DNA of 64,000 bases from Gammaproteobacteria bacterium (GTDB lineage Bacteria > Pseudomonadota > Gammaproteobacteria > GCA-001735895): NCBI GenBank assembly GCA_029862005.1, contig JAOTYD010000018.1, forward strand, positions 1 to 64,000. Direction: 5' to 3'. How positions within the stretch are numbered: the stretch's first letter is position 1; each line of letters starts with the position of its first letter. The notes beneath the pieces are model-generated. The model made no database searches. It saw nothing but the letters and a program-made list of their open reading frames with translations, and had not been told where the DNA came from. The translations under genes were made by a program, and so were the position numbers. Shown one piece after another: positions 1 through 7,706 of the stretch.

Positions 1-584
1 GCCGGGTAACTCTCGACCTCGAGTTCGCGCGCTGTTACTTCGAGCCTGCGTCGACCCAGCTCGCTGCGCGCGCTGTTAAGTGCGGTGTCGGCGCTCAGGT
101 TCTGTTTTTTAAGCTTGACCAGGCGCTCGACCTCGTCATCCGCCAGGGCTAACAGTTCGCGTTCGGTTGCCAGCGATGACCGGTTGGACTGGTGGCGGAT
201 TTTGAGTTCTGCGATCTGGTTATCGATATCGCGCAGATCCGCTTCAGCCTGGAGCAGGGACGCCTCAAAATCCCGTCTATCCATGCGCAGCAGGGATTGC
301 CCCTCGATCACCCGAGCGCCATTGCGCACCGAAACGCTCTCGACGATACCACCACCCGGTGCGGCTGCTTTTAACTGTTCGGGTGACTCGATGCGACCGT
401 ATAACGTAACGCTGGGCGAGAGCGTCTGCTGCTCGGCCCTGATTACGTCGATCTGCCAGACTTTTTCGGTAAGCGCGGGTTTGTCACGCTCGGTCTTGCT
501 GGAGACCAGTGAATAGTAAAGGCCGCCGGAGAGAAGGAGTACCAGCAGGGGCAGGATAAACTTGGCCGAAGTCCTAGCTTTCAT
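1..584 (-). CDS. HlyD/RND periplasmic adaptor subunit (3' part missing)
   Basis: The gene starts at 584 and runs off the left edge, so only about 194 N-terminal residues are visible. They show a short positive start (MKART), one hydrophobic signal/anchor segment at about residues 7-24, then a biotinyl-lipoyl-like half (SPEQLKAAAPGGGIVESVSV, with GARVIEGQSLLRMD after it), and then a charged helical stretch rich in Leu, Glu and Arg that fits the coiled-coil hairpin. This is the order of membrane fusion proteins that bridge an inner-membrane RND or MFS pump to an outer-membrane channel. The partner pump would lie to the left of the window, so the substrate is unknown. It is divergent from nothing visible; the next gene is on the same strand 65 bases upstream. 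Confidence 0.85.
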   Translation of the reverse strand, partial: MKARTSAKFILPLLVLLLSGGLYYSLVSSKTERDKPALTEKVWQIDVIRAEQQTLSPSVTLYGRIESPEQLKAAAPGGGIVESVSVRNGARVIEGQSLLRMDRRDFEASLLQAEADLRDIDNQIAELKIRHQSNRSSLATERELLALADDEVERLVKLKKQNLSADTALNSARSELGRRRLEVTARELEVESYP

Positions 585-649
585 GGTGGATCCAGAAACC
601 GAAACTGTAAAGCATGTGCAGTATATACCCTTGGTGTGGGATTGTTACG

Positions 650-1138
650 CTAGGAATTAGCTTGCTCGAAGCGATTCAGACTGCGATTCTTGGATACCCT
701 GCGCGGGTCAAATACCTGTCCGTTCATTACCAGGTGTACGCCCAACGGCAATAGCTGAACCGCAGCACTGGCGAATCCCAGGTTAAAGGTTGCATCGCTG
801 TCCCGCATGCGTGCCGGCTGCATTGCACCGAGCAGGACAATGGTTTTATCCCTGATTTCCAGCAGGGCCCGTGCGGTTTCTACCATCGTGTCGGTGCCGT
901 GGGTGATTAAAATTCTTTTCTCTTTTACACTGCTGACCGCATTGCAGATTATTTCTCGATCAGCGTCGTTGATATCGAGACTGTCTTTTTTGAGTAGCGA
1001 CGTAATCTCGTAATCAAAGCTGACATTAGCTTCCTCGAGCAACTCACCGATGATCGGATCACCAATATGAAATTCGCTTTTGACGTCGAAATAGATCTTG
1101 TCAAAAGTGCCGCCAGTGGTGAATATCTTGATCTTCAA
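650..1138 (-). CDS. Small asparaginase-domain protein (N-terminal domain only)
   Basis: A 162-residue protein with the two signature segments of L-asparaginase/glutaminase type I-II: TTGGTFDKI near the N-terminus (first catalytic Thr) and HGTDTMVETA at about 80-89 (second Thr and Asp). Full asparaginases are about 330 residues; this one ends after the N-terminal Rossmann-like domain and has no C-terminal domain. Stand-alone short members are known, so it need not be a broken gene. Start is TTG at 1138, chosen because CAGGAG lies 6 bases upstream and the protein begins right at the conserved MKIKIFTTGGT. No signal peptide. Activity on asparagine is not certain. Confidence 0.8.
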   Translation of the reverse strand: MKIKIFTTGGTFDKIYFDVKSEFHIGDPIIGELLEEANVSFDYEITSLLKKDSLDINDADREIICNAVSSVKEKRILITHGTDTMVETARALLEIRDKTIVLLGAMQPARMRDSDATFNLGFASAAVQLLPLGVHLVMNGQVFDPRRVSKNRSLNRFEQANS

Positions 1139-1232
1139 GTTCTACTCCTGATTGTGCATGCCAAAGTAAGGCAAATAGCCAATCTGATATTGTAAACTGG
1201 ACATGACGACTACACTAACCTGTTTAATTTGA

Positions 1233-2459
1233 ATGAGCACCGAACCATTAGTTCAGCATAAAGTCCCTGTTATCGCGCTAGCCTGCGCCTGTTTGATTGC
1301 TTTACTGGCGTTCGGCCCGCGTTCCGCAATGGGTTTTTTCCAGCTGCCGATTTTGCAGGACACCGGCTGGGATCGCAGCACGTTCGGCCTGGCGATGGCC
1401 CTGCAGAATTTATTCTGGGGTATGGGACAACCCCTGTTTGGTGTGATTGCCGATAAATTCGGCGCCTGGCGAGTTCTCGCGATCGGCGCGGTACTCTATT
1501 TTGCTGGCCTCGTGGTGATGGCGATCGCACCAAGCCCGGTGTGGTTGCACATCGGCGGTGGAGTTCTCATTGGTCTAGGCGTTGCGGCCTGTTCCTTCGG
1601 CGTCGTGCTGGCCTCGATTGCGCGCATGGTCAGCCCGGAAAAACGTTCGTTTGCGTTCGGTTTGGGCACCGCCTCGGGTTCGGCCGGCATGTTTGTATTT
1701 GCGCCGATTTCTCAGGGGCTGATCGATGCGCTGGGTTGGTCTGACAGCCTGGTTGCGATTGCTCTGGTGATGTTGCTGATCCCATTACTGGCAATTCCGT
1801 TGCGCGGTAATTCGAGTACCTCGAAATTTGCCGCGGTCGAATTCGAGCAAACTGCCAGGGCTGCCTTACGCGAGGCCTTTGCCACCCGCGGGTACTTGCT
1901 GCTGACGTCCGGTTTTTTCGTTTGCGGTTTCCAGGTCGCTTTCATTACCGCCCATTTCCCGGCCTATATCAGTGACCTGGGTATTGCGTCACGCTGGGCG
2001 GTGGTTGCCATCAGTTTGATCGGGTTTTTCAATATCATCGGTTCGCTGGCGTCCGGTATTATTGGTCAGCATTACTCGAAACCGATTTTACTGAGCCTGA
2101 TTTATATTGCCCGGTCTATCGCATTTACCGTGTTTTTATTGACGCCAGCCACCCCGGTTACCGTGGTCGTGTTTGCCGTCGTGATTGGTTTGTTATGGTT
2201 GTCGACCGTGGCCCCGACCAACGCGCTGGTCGCGGTCATGTTTGGTACCCGCTACCTGGGAATGCTCGGGGGCATAGTTTTCTTTTCGCACCAGGTAGGA
2301 TCTTTCCTCGGGGTCTGGATGGGTGGCGTACTTTATGATGCGACCGGGTCCTACGACGTGGTTTGGTGGCTCGGGGTAGCGCTTGGAATTTTCGCCGCGA
2401 TCGTGCACTGGCCAATCCGCGAAGAACCAGTCCAGCGGCCTGTCCCACAAACCGTCTAA
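1233..2459 (+). CDS. MFS transporter, monocarboxylate/oxalate-antiporter-like
   Basis: A 408-residue very hydrophobic protein with about 12 membrane segments in two halves and a central cytoplasmic loop near 195-215 (RGNSSTSKFAAVEFEQ). The loop between segments 2 and 3 has FGVIADKFGAWRVL, the MFS GxxxDxxGxR/K motif. The overall pattern (GPRSAMGFFQLPILQDTGWDR at the start) resembles the NimT/CynX and OxlT-like carboxylate branch of the family; the substrate is inferred and not provable here. It stands alone between a minus-strand gene on the left and a convergent gene on the right. No good ribosome binding site is visible before the ATG. Two other in-frame starts downstream would remove the first membrane segment and are less likely. 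Confidence 0.85.
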   Translation: MSTEPLVQHKVPVIALACACLIALLAFGPRSAMGFFQLPILQDTGWDRSTFGLAMALQNLFWGMGQPLFGVIADKFGAWRVLAIGAVLYFAGLVVMAIAPSPVWLHIGGGVLIGLGVAACSFGVVLASIARMVSPEKRSFAFGLGTASGSAGMFVFAPISQGLIDALGWSDSLVAIALVMLLIPLLAIPLRGNSSTSKFAAVEFEQTARAALREAFATRGYLLLTSGFFVCGFQVAFITAHFPAYISDLGIASRWAVVAISLIGFFNIIGSLASGIIGQHYSKPILLSLIYIARSIAFTVFLLTPATPVTVVVFAVVIGLLWLSTVAPTNALVAVMFGTRYLGMLGGIVFFSHQVGSFLGVWMGGVLYDATGSYDVVWWLGVALGIFAAIVHWPIREEPVQRPVPQTV

Positions 2460-2536
2460 TCCTTTAAACTTACTGCTTTTTGACCATCAGGCTTCTAGGT
2501 CAAAAGTGCCTCTATCGGTCACCTATCAGAGTTCCA

Positions 2537-2666
2537 GCTCTCTCGGATTGAAGGCTGCAAAAGGCGCTCCCAACTGGCGCAAGCGCCAGTTGATCCATCC
2601 ATGGAATCGCTTGGAGCGCGGCGTCCATGCCGCGCTACACTTTTGCAGCCTTCAATCCGAGAGAGC
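2537..2666. repeat. 130-bp nested inverted-repeat element
   Basis: Perfect 27-base inverted arms lie at 2537-2563 and 2640-2666 around a 76-base centre. The centre holds further palindromes: 10-base arms at 2571-2580 and 2583-2592 (CAACTGGCGC and its complement) and 7-base arms at about 2617-2637 (GCGCGGC, GCCGCGC). The element lies between two convergent genes. It has no T-run after either arm, so it is not a classic terminator, though it may stop transcripts. It looks like a non-autonomous palindromic element (MITE or REP-like). Confidence 0.75.
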
Positions 2667-2718
2667 CTGAATAAACATCAGTATAGAATGCTACGGTCGA
2701 GAGTCCGGAATGCGCAGT

Positions 2719-3765
2719 TTAAACCAGCGGTGGTTCGTCGCTTAGCAGTTCGTCAGTATTCGGATCCAGTTCTTCGTGATAGGCATCGATGTTCTCCGCT
2801 ATTCGATCAACGGCTTCGTAGCTGGCAATATTAAAAAGAGCCTCGCCCGCGAATACCAGCGGCAAATTGGTTTTACCAATAATGATTCCCGAAACTGGAC
2901 TAACCAGCTCCTCGGTGTTTTCCCCAAGGGGATTATTAATGTAGGCCAGCAGGTCACCGATTTCGACCTTGGCTCCGGTCGCGACCAGGGAGCGCAGGAT
3001 TCCACTTTGCGCGGCTCGTACCCAGCGAGTGGTATTTGCGACCAAGGCCGCTGATTTACGCTGCTTCTTGCTTTTGGCGCGCATGCCGAGTTCCCGCATC
3101 ACCTGTAGCACACCCTTGACACCGGCCCTGATCGCGACTTCGTCGAAACGCAGCGCTTCACCTGCTTCGTAAAGTAATACATTGATGCCATGGCCGTGTG
3201 CGGCATCGCGGAAGGTTCCTTCTAGCAGCTTAGCATTGAGGATGACCGGAACTCCAAACGCCTGAGCCAGGACTTCCAGGTCCGGGTTGCCACGCAGGTT
3301 CGCGCGAATCTGTGGCAGGTTTTCGCGATTGACCGCACCAGTGTGTAAATCGATGATGTGGGTACAGTGAGGAATGATTTGCGTCATTAGCACGTGGGCG
3401 AGACGTGCCGCCATCGATCCATTCTCGGAACCGGGAAATGACCGATTTAAATCGCGGCGGTCAGGCAGATAGCGCGATTTGGAAACGAAACCGTAGACAT
3501 TAACCACGGGGATCGCAATCAATGTACCCTTGATGCGATCGATGAACTTGTGCGACAGCAGGCGCCGAATAATTTCAACGCCATTGATTTCATCGCCATG
3601 CAGCGCGGCGCTGACCAGCAATACCGGCCCGGGATTGCGACCGTGTACTACATGTACCGGCATGTTAACGCTACTGTGCGTGTAGAAACTGGGTAACGGA
3701 ATATCGATTGACTGGCGGCTGCCGGATTTAATGGTAACCCCGGCGATTTCAATGGCAGACTGCAT
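2719..3765 (-). CDS. Succinylglutamate desuccinylase/aspartoacylase family (M14-like zinc enzyme)
   Basis: A 348-residue member of the AstE/AspA family. Zinc-ligand motifs are seen: ALHGDEINGVE (His and Glu) at about 53-63 and IIDLHTGAV (His) near 137-145. The C-terminal third (from about 255) has a small beta-rich biotinyl-like domain (GAKVEIGDLLAYINNPLGE, PVSGIIIGKTNLP), typical of the family members that are not true AstE. These enzymes cleave amide-linked N-acyl or acidic side groups from amino acids. It is the last gene of a tight minus-strand run, 14 bases after rimK, with RimB-like and ArgE-like genes upstream. The exact substrate is unknown; with RimK beside it, a role in removing glutamate or an acyl group is possible (inference). 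Confidence 0.85.
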   Translation of the reverse strand: MQSAIEIAGVTIKSGSRQSIDIPLPSFYTHSSVNMPVHVVHGRNPGPVLLVSAALHGDEINGVEIIRRLLSHKFIDRIKGTLIAIPVVNVYGFVSKSRYLPDRRDLNRSFPGSENGSMAARLAHVLMTQIIPHCTHIIDLHTGAVNRENLPQIRANLRGNPDLEVLAQAFGVPVILNAKLLEGTFRDAAHGHGINVLLYEAGEALRFDEVAIRAGVKGVLQVMRELGMRAKSKKQRKSAALVANTTRWVRAAQSGILRSLVATGAKVEIGDLLAYINNPLGENTEELVSPVSGIIIGKTNLPLVFAGEALFNIASYEAVDRIAENIDAYHEELDPNTDELLSDEPPLV

Positions 3766-3779
3766 ATTATTGTTGACTC

Positions 3780-4682
3780 TTAGCCCTTGCCACGCGTCCT
3801 GGTTTTACCGGGTTTTAACTTTTCCAGGTTGCTGATGATCAAACCGGCGACATCCTTGCCGGTAGCACCTTCGATACCCTCCAGCCCGGGGCTTGAATTG
3901 ACTTCCATGACTACCGGGCCATGATTGGAGCGCAGCAGATCAACACCGGCAACATTTAAACCCATGATGCGTGCCGCCCTGACTGCAGTTGAACGCTCCT
4001 CCGGTGTGATTTTAATCAGGCTCGACGCACCGCCTCGATGCAGGTTGGAGCGGAACTCGCCTTTTGGTGCCTGGCGTTTCATCGCCGCGACTACTTTGCC
4101 GTCGATGACAAAGCAGCGGATATCGGAGCCTCCGGCTTCCTTGATGAATTCCTGTACCAGTATATCGGCCTTGATGCCCATGAATCCCTCGATGACGCTT
4201 TCGGCCGCTTTTTGCGTTTCCGCGAGAACCACCCCGATGCCCTGGGTTCCCTGGAGTAACTTGACCACCAGGGGGGCACCACCCACCATTTCGATGACGT
4301 CCTTGATATCGTCGGGCTTGTTGGCGTATCCGGTCAACGGCATACCGATACCCCTGCGGGATAACAGTTGCAATGAGCGCAGTTTATCCCGCGAGCGGCC
4401 GATAGCTACCGATTCGTTCAACGCGACCACGCCCATCATTTCGAACTGTCGTAAAACAGCCAGGCCGTAGGCCGTTACCGATGCACCAATCCGCGGGATA
4501 ACGGAATCGAAGCCTTCGAGTACCTCGCCACGGTAGTGGATCGAGGGTTTGTGTGCCGCGATATTCATGTAGGCGCGCAGCACGTCAATGACGACTATTT
4601 CGTGACCGCGCTCTTCGGCGGCCTCGATAATGCGTCGCGAGGAATACAATTTTCGATTTCTCGAAAGAAGTGCAATTTTCAT
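3780..4682 (-). CDS. rimK: RimK: ribosomal protein S6-L-glutamate ligase (ATP-grasp)
   Basis: At 300 residues this matches E. coli RimK in length and begins with the typical [17 protein letters not shown]. The ATP-grasp fold is seen: glycine-rich loop [15 protein letters not shown] at about 141-155, the segment [20 protein letters not shown], and the magnesium-binding end [17 protein letters not shown] at about 262-278. The family adds glutamate residues to the C-terminus of ribosomal protein S6 (RpsF) and can make poly-glutamate. It lies 12 bases after the RimB-like gene and 14 before the AstE-like gene, so the three are very likely one operon. Confidence 0.93.
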   Translation of the reverse strand: MKIALLSRNRKLYSSRRIIEAAEERGHEIVVIDVLRAYMNIAAHKPSIHYRGEVLEGFDSVIPRIGASVTAYGLAVLRQFEMMGVVALNESVAIGRSRDKLRSLQLLSRRGIGMPLTGYANKPDDIKDVIEMVGGAPLVVKLLQGTQGIGVVLAETQKAAESVIEGFMGIKADILVQEFIKEAGGSDIRCFVIDGKVVAAMKRQAPKGEFRSNLHRGGASSLIKITPEERSTAVRAARIMGLNVAGVDLLRSNHGPVVMEVNSSPGLEGIEGATGKDVAGLIISNLEKLKPGKTRTRGKG

Positions 4683-4694
4683 CTGGATGTTCGC

Positions 4695-5168
4695 CTATAA
4701 CCCGTATAGTTTGCGCGGCCTTAGTTTGCCATTAATGTAGGACGCGCCAGGATCAACCACAAATCGATTCTCCATAGCCCGGCGTCCCAGCAGCATACGA
4801 AAGCGCATAGTATCACGGTTAGTCAGGGTCATCTCAATAGGCTGTTCGATATTTCCGATCACGAGTCGGCTTTGAATGACGTAACGCATTTCACGGTGAC
4901 CGCCGGAATCGGTGACCTCGCGAAAATCGAAAACCGGGGCGTGGCACTCGACTTCGAGCCCGTCATTGCGCTGGATCGGATGGATCATAAACCGCAGCAT
5001 ATCAACGCCGTCTTTCTGGTAGGGTTCGATCAAAAATGCATGCAGCGCCGAGGTGCGGGCACCGGTGTCAACCTTGGCCTTGAGTGCAGGCAGATTCAAA
5101 TCGGGTAACGCGACCCATTCCCGCCACCCGATCGTAGCCTGCGTCGATGTTGAAATCGGAATGGTCAT
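4695..5168 (-). CDS. RimB-like retropepsin-type protease (DUF/PF05618 family)
   Basis: A 157-residue protein of the family once named putative ATP-dependent zinc protease. It has KVDTGARTSALHAF at about 32-45, a DTGxxTS motif like retropepsin aspartic proteases, and a second block MRFRMLLGRRAMENRFVVDP near 124-143 which is diagnostic of the family. No signal peptide is seen. In Pseudomonas a protein of this family (RimB) is encoded with rimK and acts on glutamylated S6; the same pairing here supports the call. The spacing is 13 bases after the argE-like gene and 12 before rimK. Confidence 0.85.
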   Translation of the reverse strand: MTIPISTSTQATIGWREWVALPDLNLPALKAKVDTGARTSALHAFLIEPYQKDGVDMLRFMIHPIQRNDGLEVECHAPVFDFREVTDSGGHREMRYVIQSRLVIGNIEQPIEMTLTNRDTMRFRMLLGRRAMENRFVVDPGASYINGKLRPRKLYGL

Positions 5169-5181
5169 GGCATTCCCCTGT

Positions 5182-6345
5182 CTATGCCAGCGCTGATGTC
5201 TCGCGGCAGCGATGTACCAGGTTTTCGATCATCTGGTCACAGTACTGCAGTTGCTCGCGACCGACAAATTCGTCAGGTTTATGGGCCTGGTCGATACTGC
5301 CCGGTCCACATACCAGGCAATTGATGCCGAGGCTATCGAACAATCCGGCCTCGGTACCGAAGCTGACATTGGCGCCGATATTGTCAATCGGGTTGATGGC
5401 GCGGGTGTAAGCGATGACCGTTGACGCCGGGTCGGTATGCAAACCCGGGTAGAAAGAAGTTTCGTCGAAGCGGATATCGCTATCGGGATGGCGAGTTTTC
5501 ATGTCGACGAGCAATACATCGTTGGCGTAATGCCTGATCTCGTGCATCAGTGCGTCGAGATCTTCCTGCGGCAAGTTGCGAATCTCGAACTCGAACTCGC
5601 ACTGCCGGGGCACGATGTTGAGTGCAGTACCGCCGCTGACTGTGCCAACGTGAAAGGTCGAATGGGGAACCGTGTAACTCTGGTCGGTCAACTGCTGCTG
5701 CACGCGGGTGTTCATATTGCGGATAAACGCAATCAGCTCGGCTGCATACTCGACCGCGTTAACGCCGCTGGCAATATAGGCGGAATGACAGGACAGTCCA
5801 CTGACGGTAACCCGGTAGGAAAGCTTGCCCTTGTGGCCGAGGACCATGCTCATGTCAGTTGGCTCTCCGATCAGGCCGATACGTGGTTTGACTTCGAATC
5901 CTGCCATCGCATCCACCAGTTTTTTCGCACCGAGACAACCGATTTCCTCGTCGTAGGAAAACGCCAGGTGTAGCGGCATTTTTAATGACCGGGCAGTCAT
6001 CTGGGGTAGTCCGGCAAGCACGCAGGCGATAAAGCCTTTCATGTCGCAGGAACCGCGGCCCACCAGCAACTTGTCCTCGGTTTTTAACTGATAGGGATCA
6101 CTATGCCAGTCCTGGCCGGTGGTCGGCACAACATCGGTGTGTCCGGAAAGCATCACACCACCAATGTCATCAGGACCGATCGTCGCGTAGAGATTGGCAC
6201 AACTGCGGTCATCTTTGTGTACCAGTTGTGAGACGATGCCGTGGTCGTCGAGCAGGTTGCGCACGAAGTCGATCAGTTCGAGATTCGATTGGTTGCTGGT
6301 GGTATTGAAAGCGACCAGGCGGGCAAGAATTTCCTCGCTGTTCAC
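5182..6345 (-). CDS. argE: Acetylornithine deacetylase (ArgE, M20 family)
   Basis: A 387-residue M20 metallopeptidase. Metal ligands and catalytic residues are visible: LSGHTDVVPT (His, Asp), GRGSCDMKGFIAC (bridging Asp) and SYDEEIGCLGAKK (catalytic Glu pair); the dimerization domain with RVTVSGLSCHSAY follows. It hydrolyses N-acetyl-ornithine to ornithine and acetate in the cytoplasm; ornithine feeds arginine and polyamine synthesis. The start is GTG at 6345, which directly follows the stop of the DUF1028 gene, so translation is probably coupled. Family members vary in acyl specificity, so another N-acyl amino acid cannot be excluded, since this gene is grouped with DUF1028 and RimK and not with arg genes. 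Confidence 0.85.
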   Translation of the reverse strand: MNSEEILARLVAFNTTSNQSNLELIDFVRNLLDDHGIVSQLVHKDDRSCANLYATIGPDDIGGVMLSGHTDVVPTTGQDWHSDPYQLKTEDKLLVGRGSCDMKGFIACVLAGLPQMTARSLKMPLHLAFSYDEEIGCLGAKKLVDAMAGFEVKPRIGLIGEPTDMSMVLGHKGKLSYRVTVSGLSCHSAYIASGVNAVEYAAELIAFIRNMNTRVQQQLTDQSYTVPHSTFHVGTVSGGTALNIVPRQCEFEFEIRNLPQEDLDALMHEIRHYANDVLLVDMKTRHPDSDIRFDETSFYPGLHTDPASTVIAYTRAINPIDNIGANVSFGTEAGLFDSLGINCLVCGPGSIDQAHKPDEFVGREQLQYCDQMIENLVHRCRETSALA

Positions 6346-7017
6346 CTATGGATCTCCAGGAACGCCGTAGGATGGGGCGTCGTCCGGATTGTAGGCGCGC
6401 GTTATGTAATCGTCGATTTGCGGCTCGTAAACCTCCCAGCCAGCCAGCATTTTGGCGATCGGGTCATCGTCCCAGTCGATGCGTAATTCGGCCAGCGGCC
6501 AGGATGGCTCGCCACCGATTAACAGTCCGGCGGAATGTAGCTGCCCGGCTTCGCCGCCAGCCTCGACCCCCGCGACCAGCGAACCCAGGACACGCGCGCC
6601 GAAATTTCCGCTTGAGTTTTCGAAAGCATTCACCATCGCCTCGGGCACACCCTCGTTAGCCAGCAGGTTGCCGGCCGCGACGCAGTGCTTGCCCTCGGTC
6701 GAGGCAAAACATCCAAGCATTGCATCACCGCTGAACGATCCAGTTCTGCCGTGGTTGTCAATCAGAGCGAGTTGGCGGTATTTGATATAGGGCGTGCTCG
6801 TTACCGCGGCATCAATTACCGCGTCAACCTCGACACCATCGTCTAGCAGGGCGAGCATCTGCGGGCCCAGGCGCGGGTCAGTGATATTTTGACTCAGCGC
6901 TATACCCACCCCCGATCGCCAATGCAGACAGCGGCTGCTGACACTGATGCTGGACGATGAAATTGCGGCGCCAAGCTGACCCGTAGTTTCGTCCCAGGCG
7001 GCGATCGATAGTGTCAT
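6346..7017 (-). CDS. DUF1028 domain protein
   Basis: A 223-residue protein of the DUF1028 family, recognised from MTLSIAAWDETTGQLGAAIS at the N-terminus, GVGIALSQNITDPRLGPQML, and AAGNLLANEGVPEAM in the middle. The fold resembles N-terminal-nucleophile hydrolases, but no reaction is established. I take the ATG at 7017 because GAGAAAG lies just before it and the family usually begins at this residue; an in-frame ATG at 7029 adds only four residues. The gene abuts argE without a gap. In other genomes DUF1028 often lies near peptidase or RidA genes, and a RidA-like gene is next upstream here. Confidence 0.82.
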   Translation of the reverse strand: MTLSIAAWDETTGQLGAAISSSSISVSSRCLHWRSGVGIALSQNITDPRLGPQMLALLDDGVEVDAVIDAAVTSTPYIKYRQLALIDNHGRTGSFSGDAMLGCFASTEGKHCVAAGNLLANEGVPEAMVNAFENSSGNFGARVLGSLVAGVEAGGEAGQLHSAGLLIGGEPSWPLAELRIDWDDDPIAKMLAGWEVYEPQIDDYITRAYNPDDAPSYGVPGDP

Positions 7018-7194
7018 TATCTTTCTCATCGTAAAAGTTAGCGAAGCGGTCCCCGGCTATATCGTCGGCTAATGCCGAGGCTGGATTCGGGTCACTGCCA
7101 TAGTATAGGGGTTTGATCCGATCGATGAAATTTGTCTTTTGTCTATTTGTGTATCGAGATGCGCTGGTTGCCTAAAGCCGTCTCGAATGCGTCG

Positions 7195-7605
7195 TCATTC
7201 GTCGATTACCGCGGTGGCATCGATTTCAACCAGCCATTCCGGCCGCGCAAGGGCGACCACGACCAGGCCGGTACAGGCGGGATGAATTCCTCTGATATAT
7301 TCGCCCATGGTTCGATAAACAGCTTCCCGGTGCCGAATATCGGTGAGATAAACCACCAGTTTGGTCAGGTGCTCCATCTTGCCGCCGGCCTCTTCGATGA
7401 GCAGTTGAATGTTCTGCATGACGCGATGAGTTTGTCCGACAGGGTCACCGATGGCTACGTTTTCCGTTGTGTCCAGGTCCTGGGCCACTTGCCCGCGCAG
7501 GAAAATGATATTGGCCGCGACAACGCCTTGCGATAAATCGTTGTCCAGGTTTTGCTCGGGGTAGGTCTCGCGGGTATTAAAAGGCCTGAGCCGTTTATGT
7601 GCCAT
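7195..7605 (-). CDS. RidA/YjgF-family protein lacking the key arginine
   Basis: A 136-residue member of the RidA family (VVAANIIFLRGQVAQDL, then MQNIQLLIEEAGGKMEHLTK, LVVYLTDIRHREAVYRTMGEY, VEIDATAVIDE). True RidA imine deaminases carry an arginine in the FPAR/YPAR segment; here the equivalent segment reads IHPACTGLVV, with Cys in place of Arg. It is therefore probably not a classic 2-aminoacrylate deaminase. Start ATG 7605 is chosen because GGGAG lies 7-11 bases upstream; the open frame continues 19 residues further without family similarity. It lies between the FMO-type gene and DUF1028 on the same strand. Confidence 0.85.
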   Translation of the reverse strand: MAHKRLRPFNTRETYPEQNLDNDLSQGVVAANIIFLRGQVAQDLDTTENVAIGDPVGQTHRVMQNIQLLIEEAGGKMEHLTKLVVYLTDIRHREAVYRTMGEYIRGIHPACTGLVVVALARPEWLVEIDATAVIDE

Positions 7606-7706
7606 AAATGATTCTCCCAATGTAATGTAAGGCAGCGAACAGATTTCTGCGGTGCACCGCAAGACATTTTGTCCATGGCAGATGACCGGCTGCCGTTATC
7701 CGTAGG

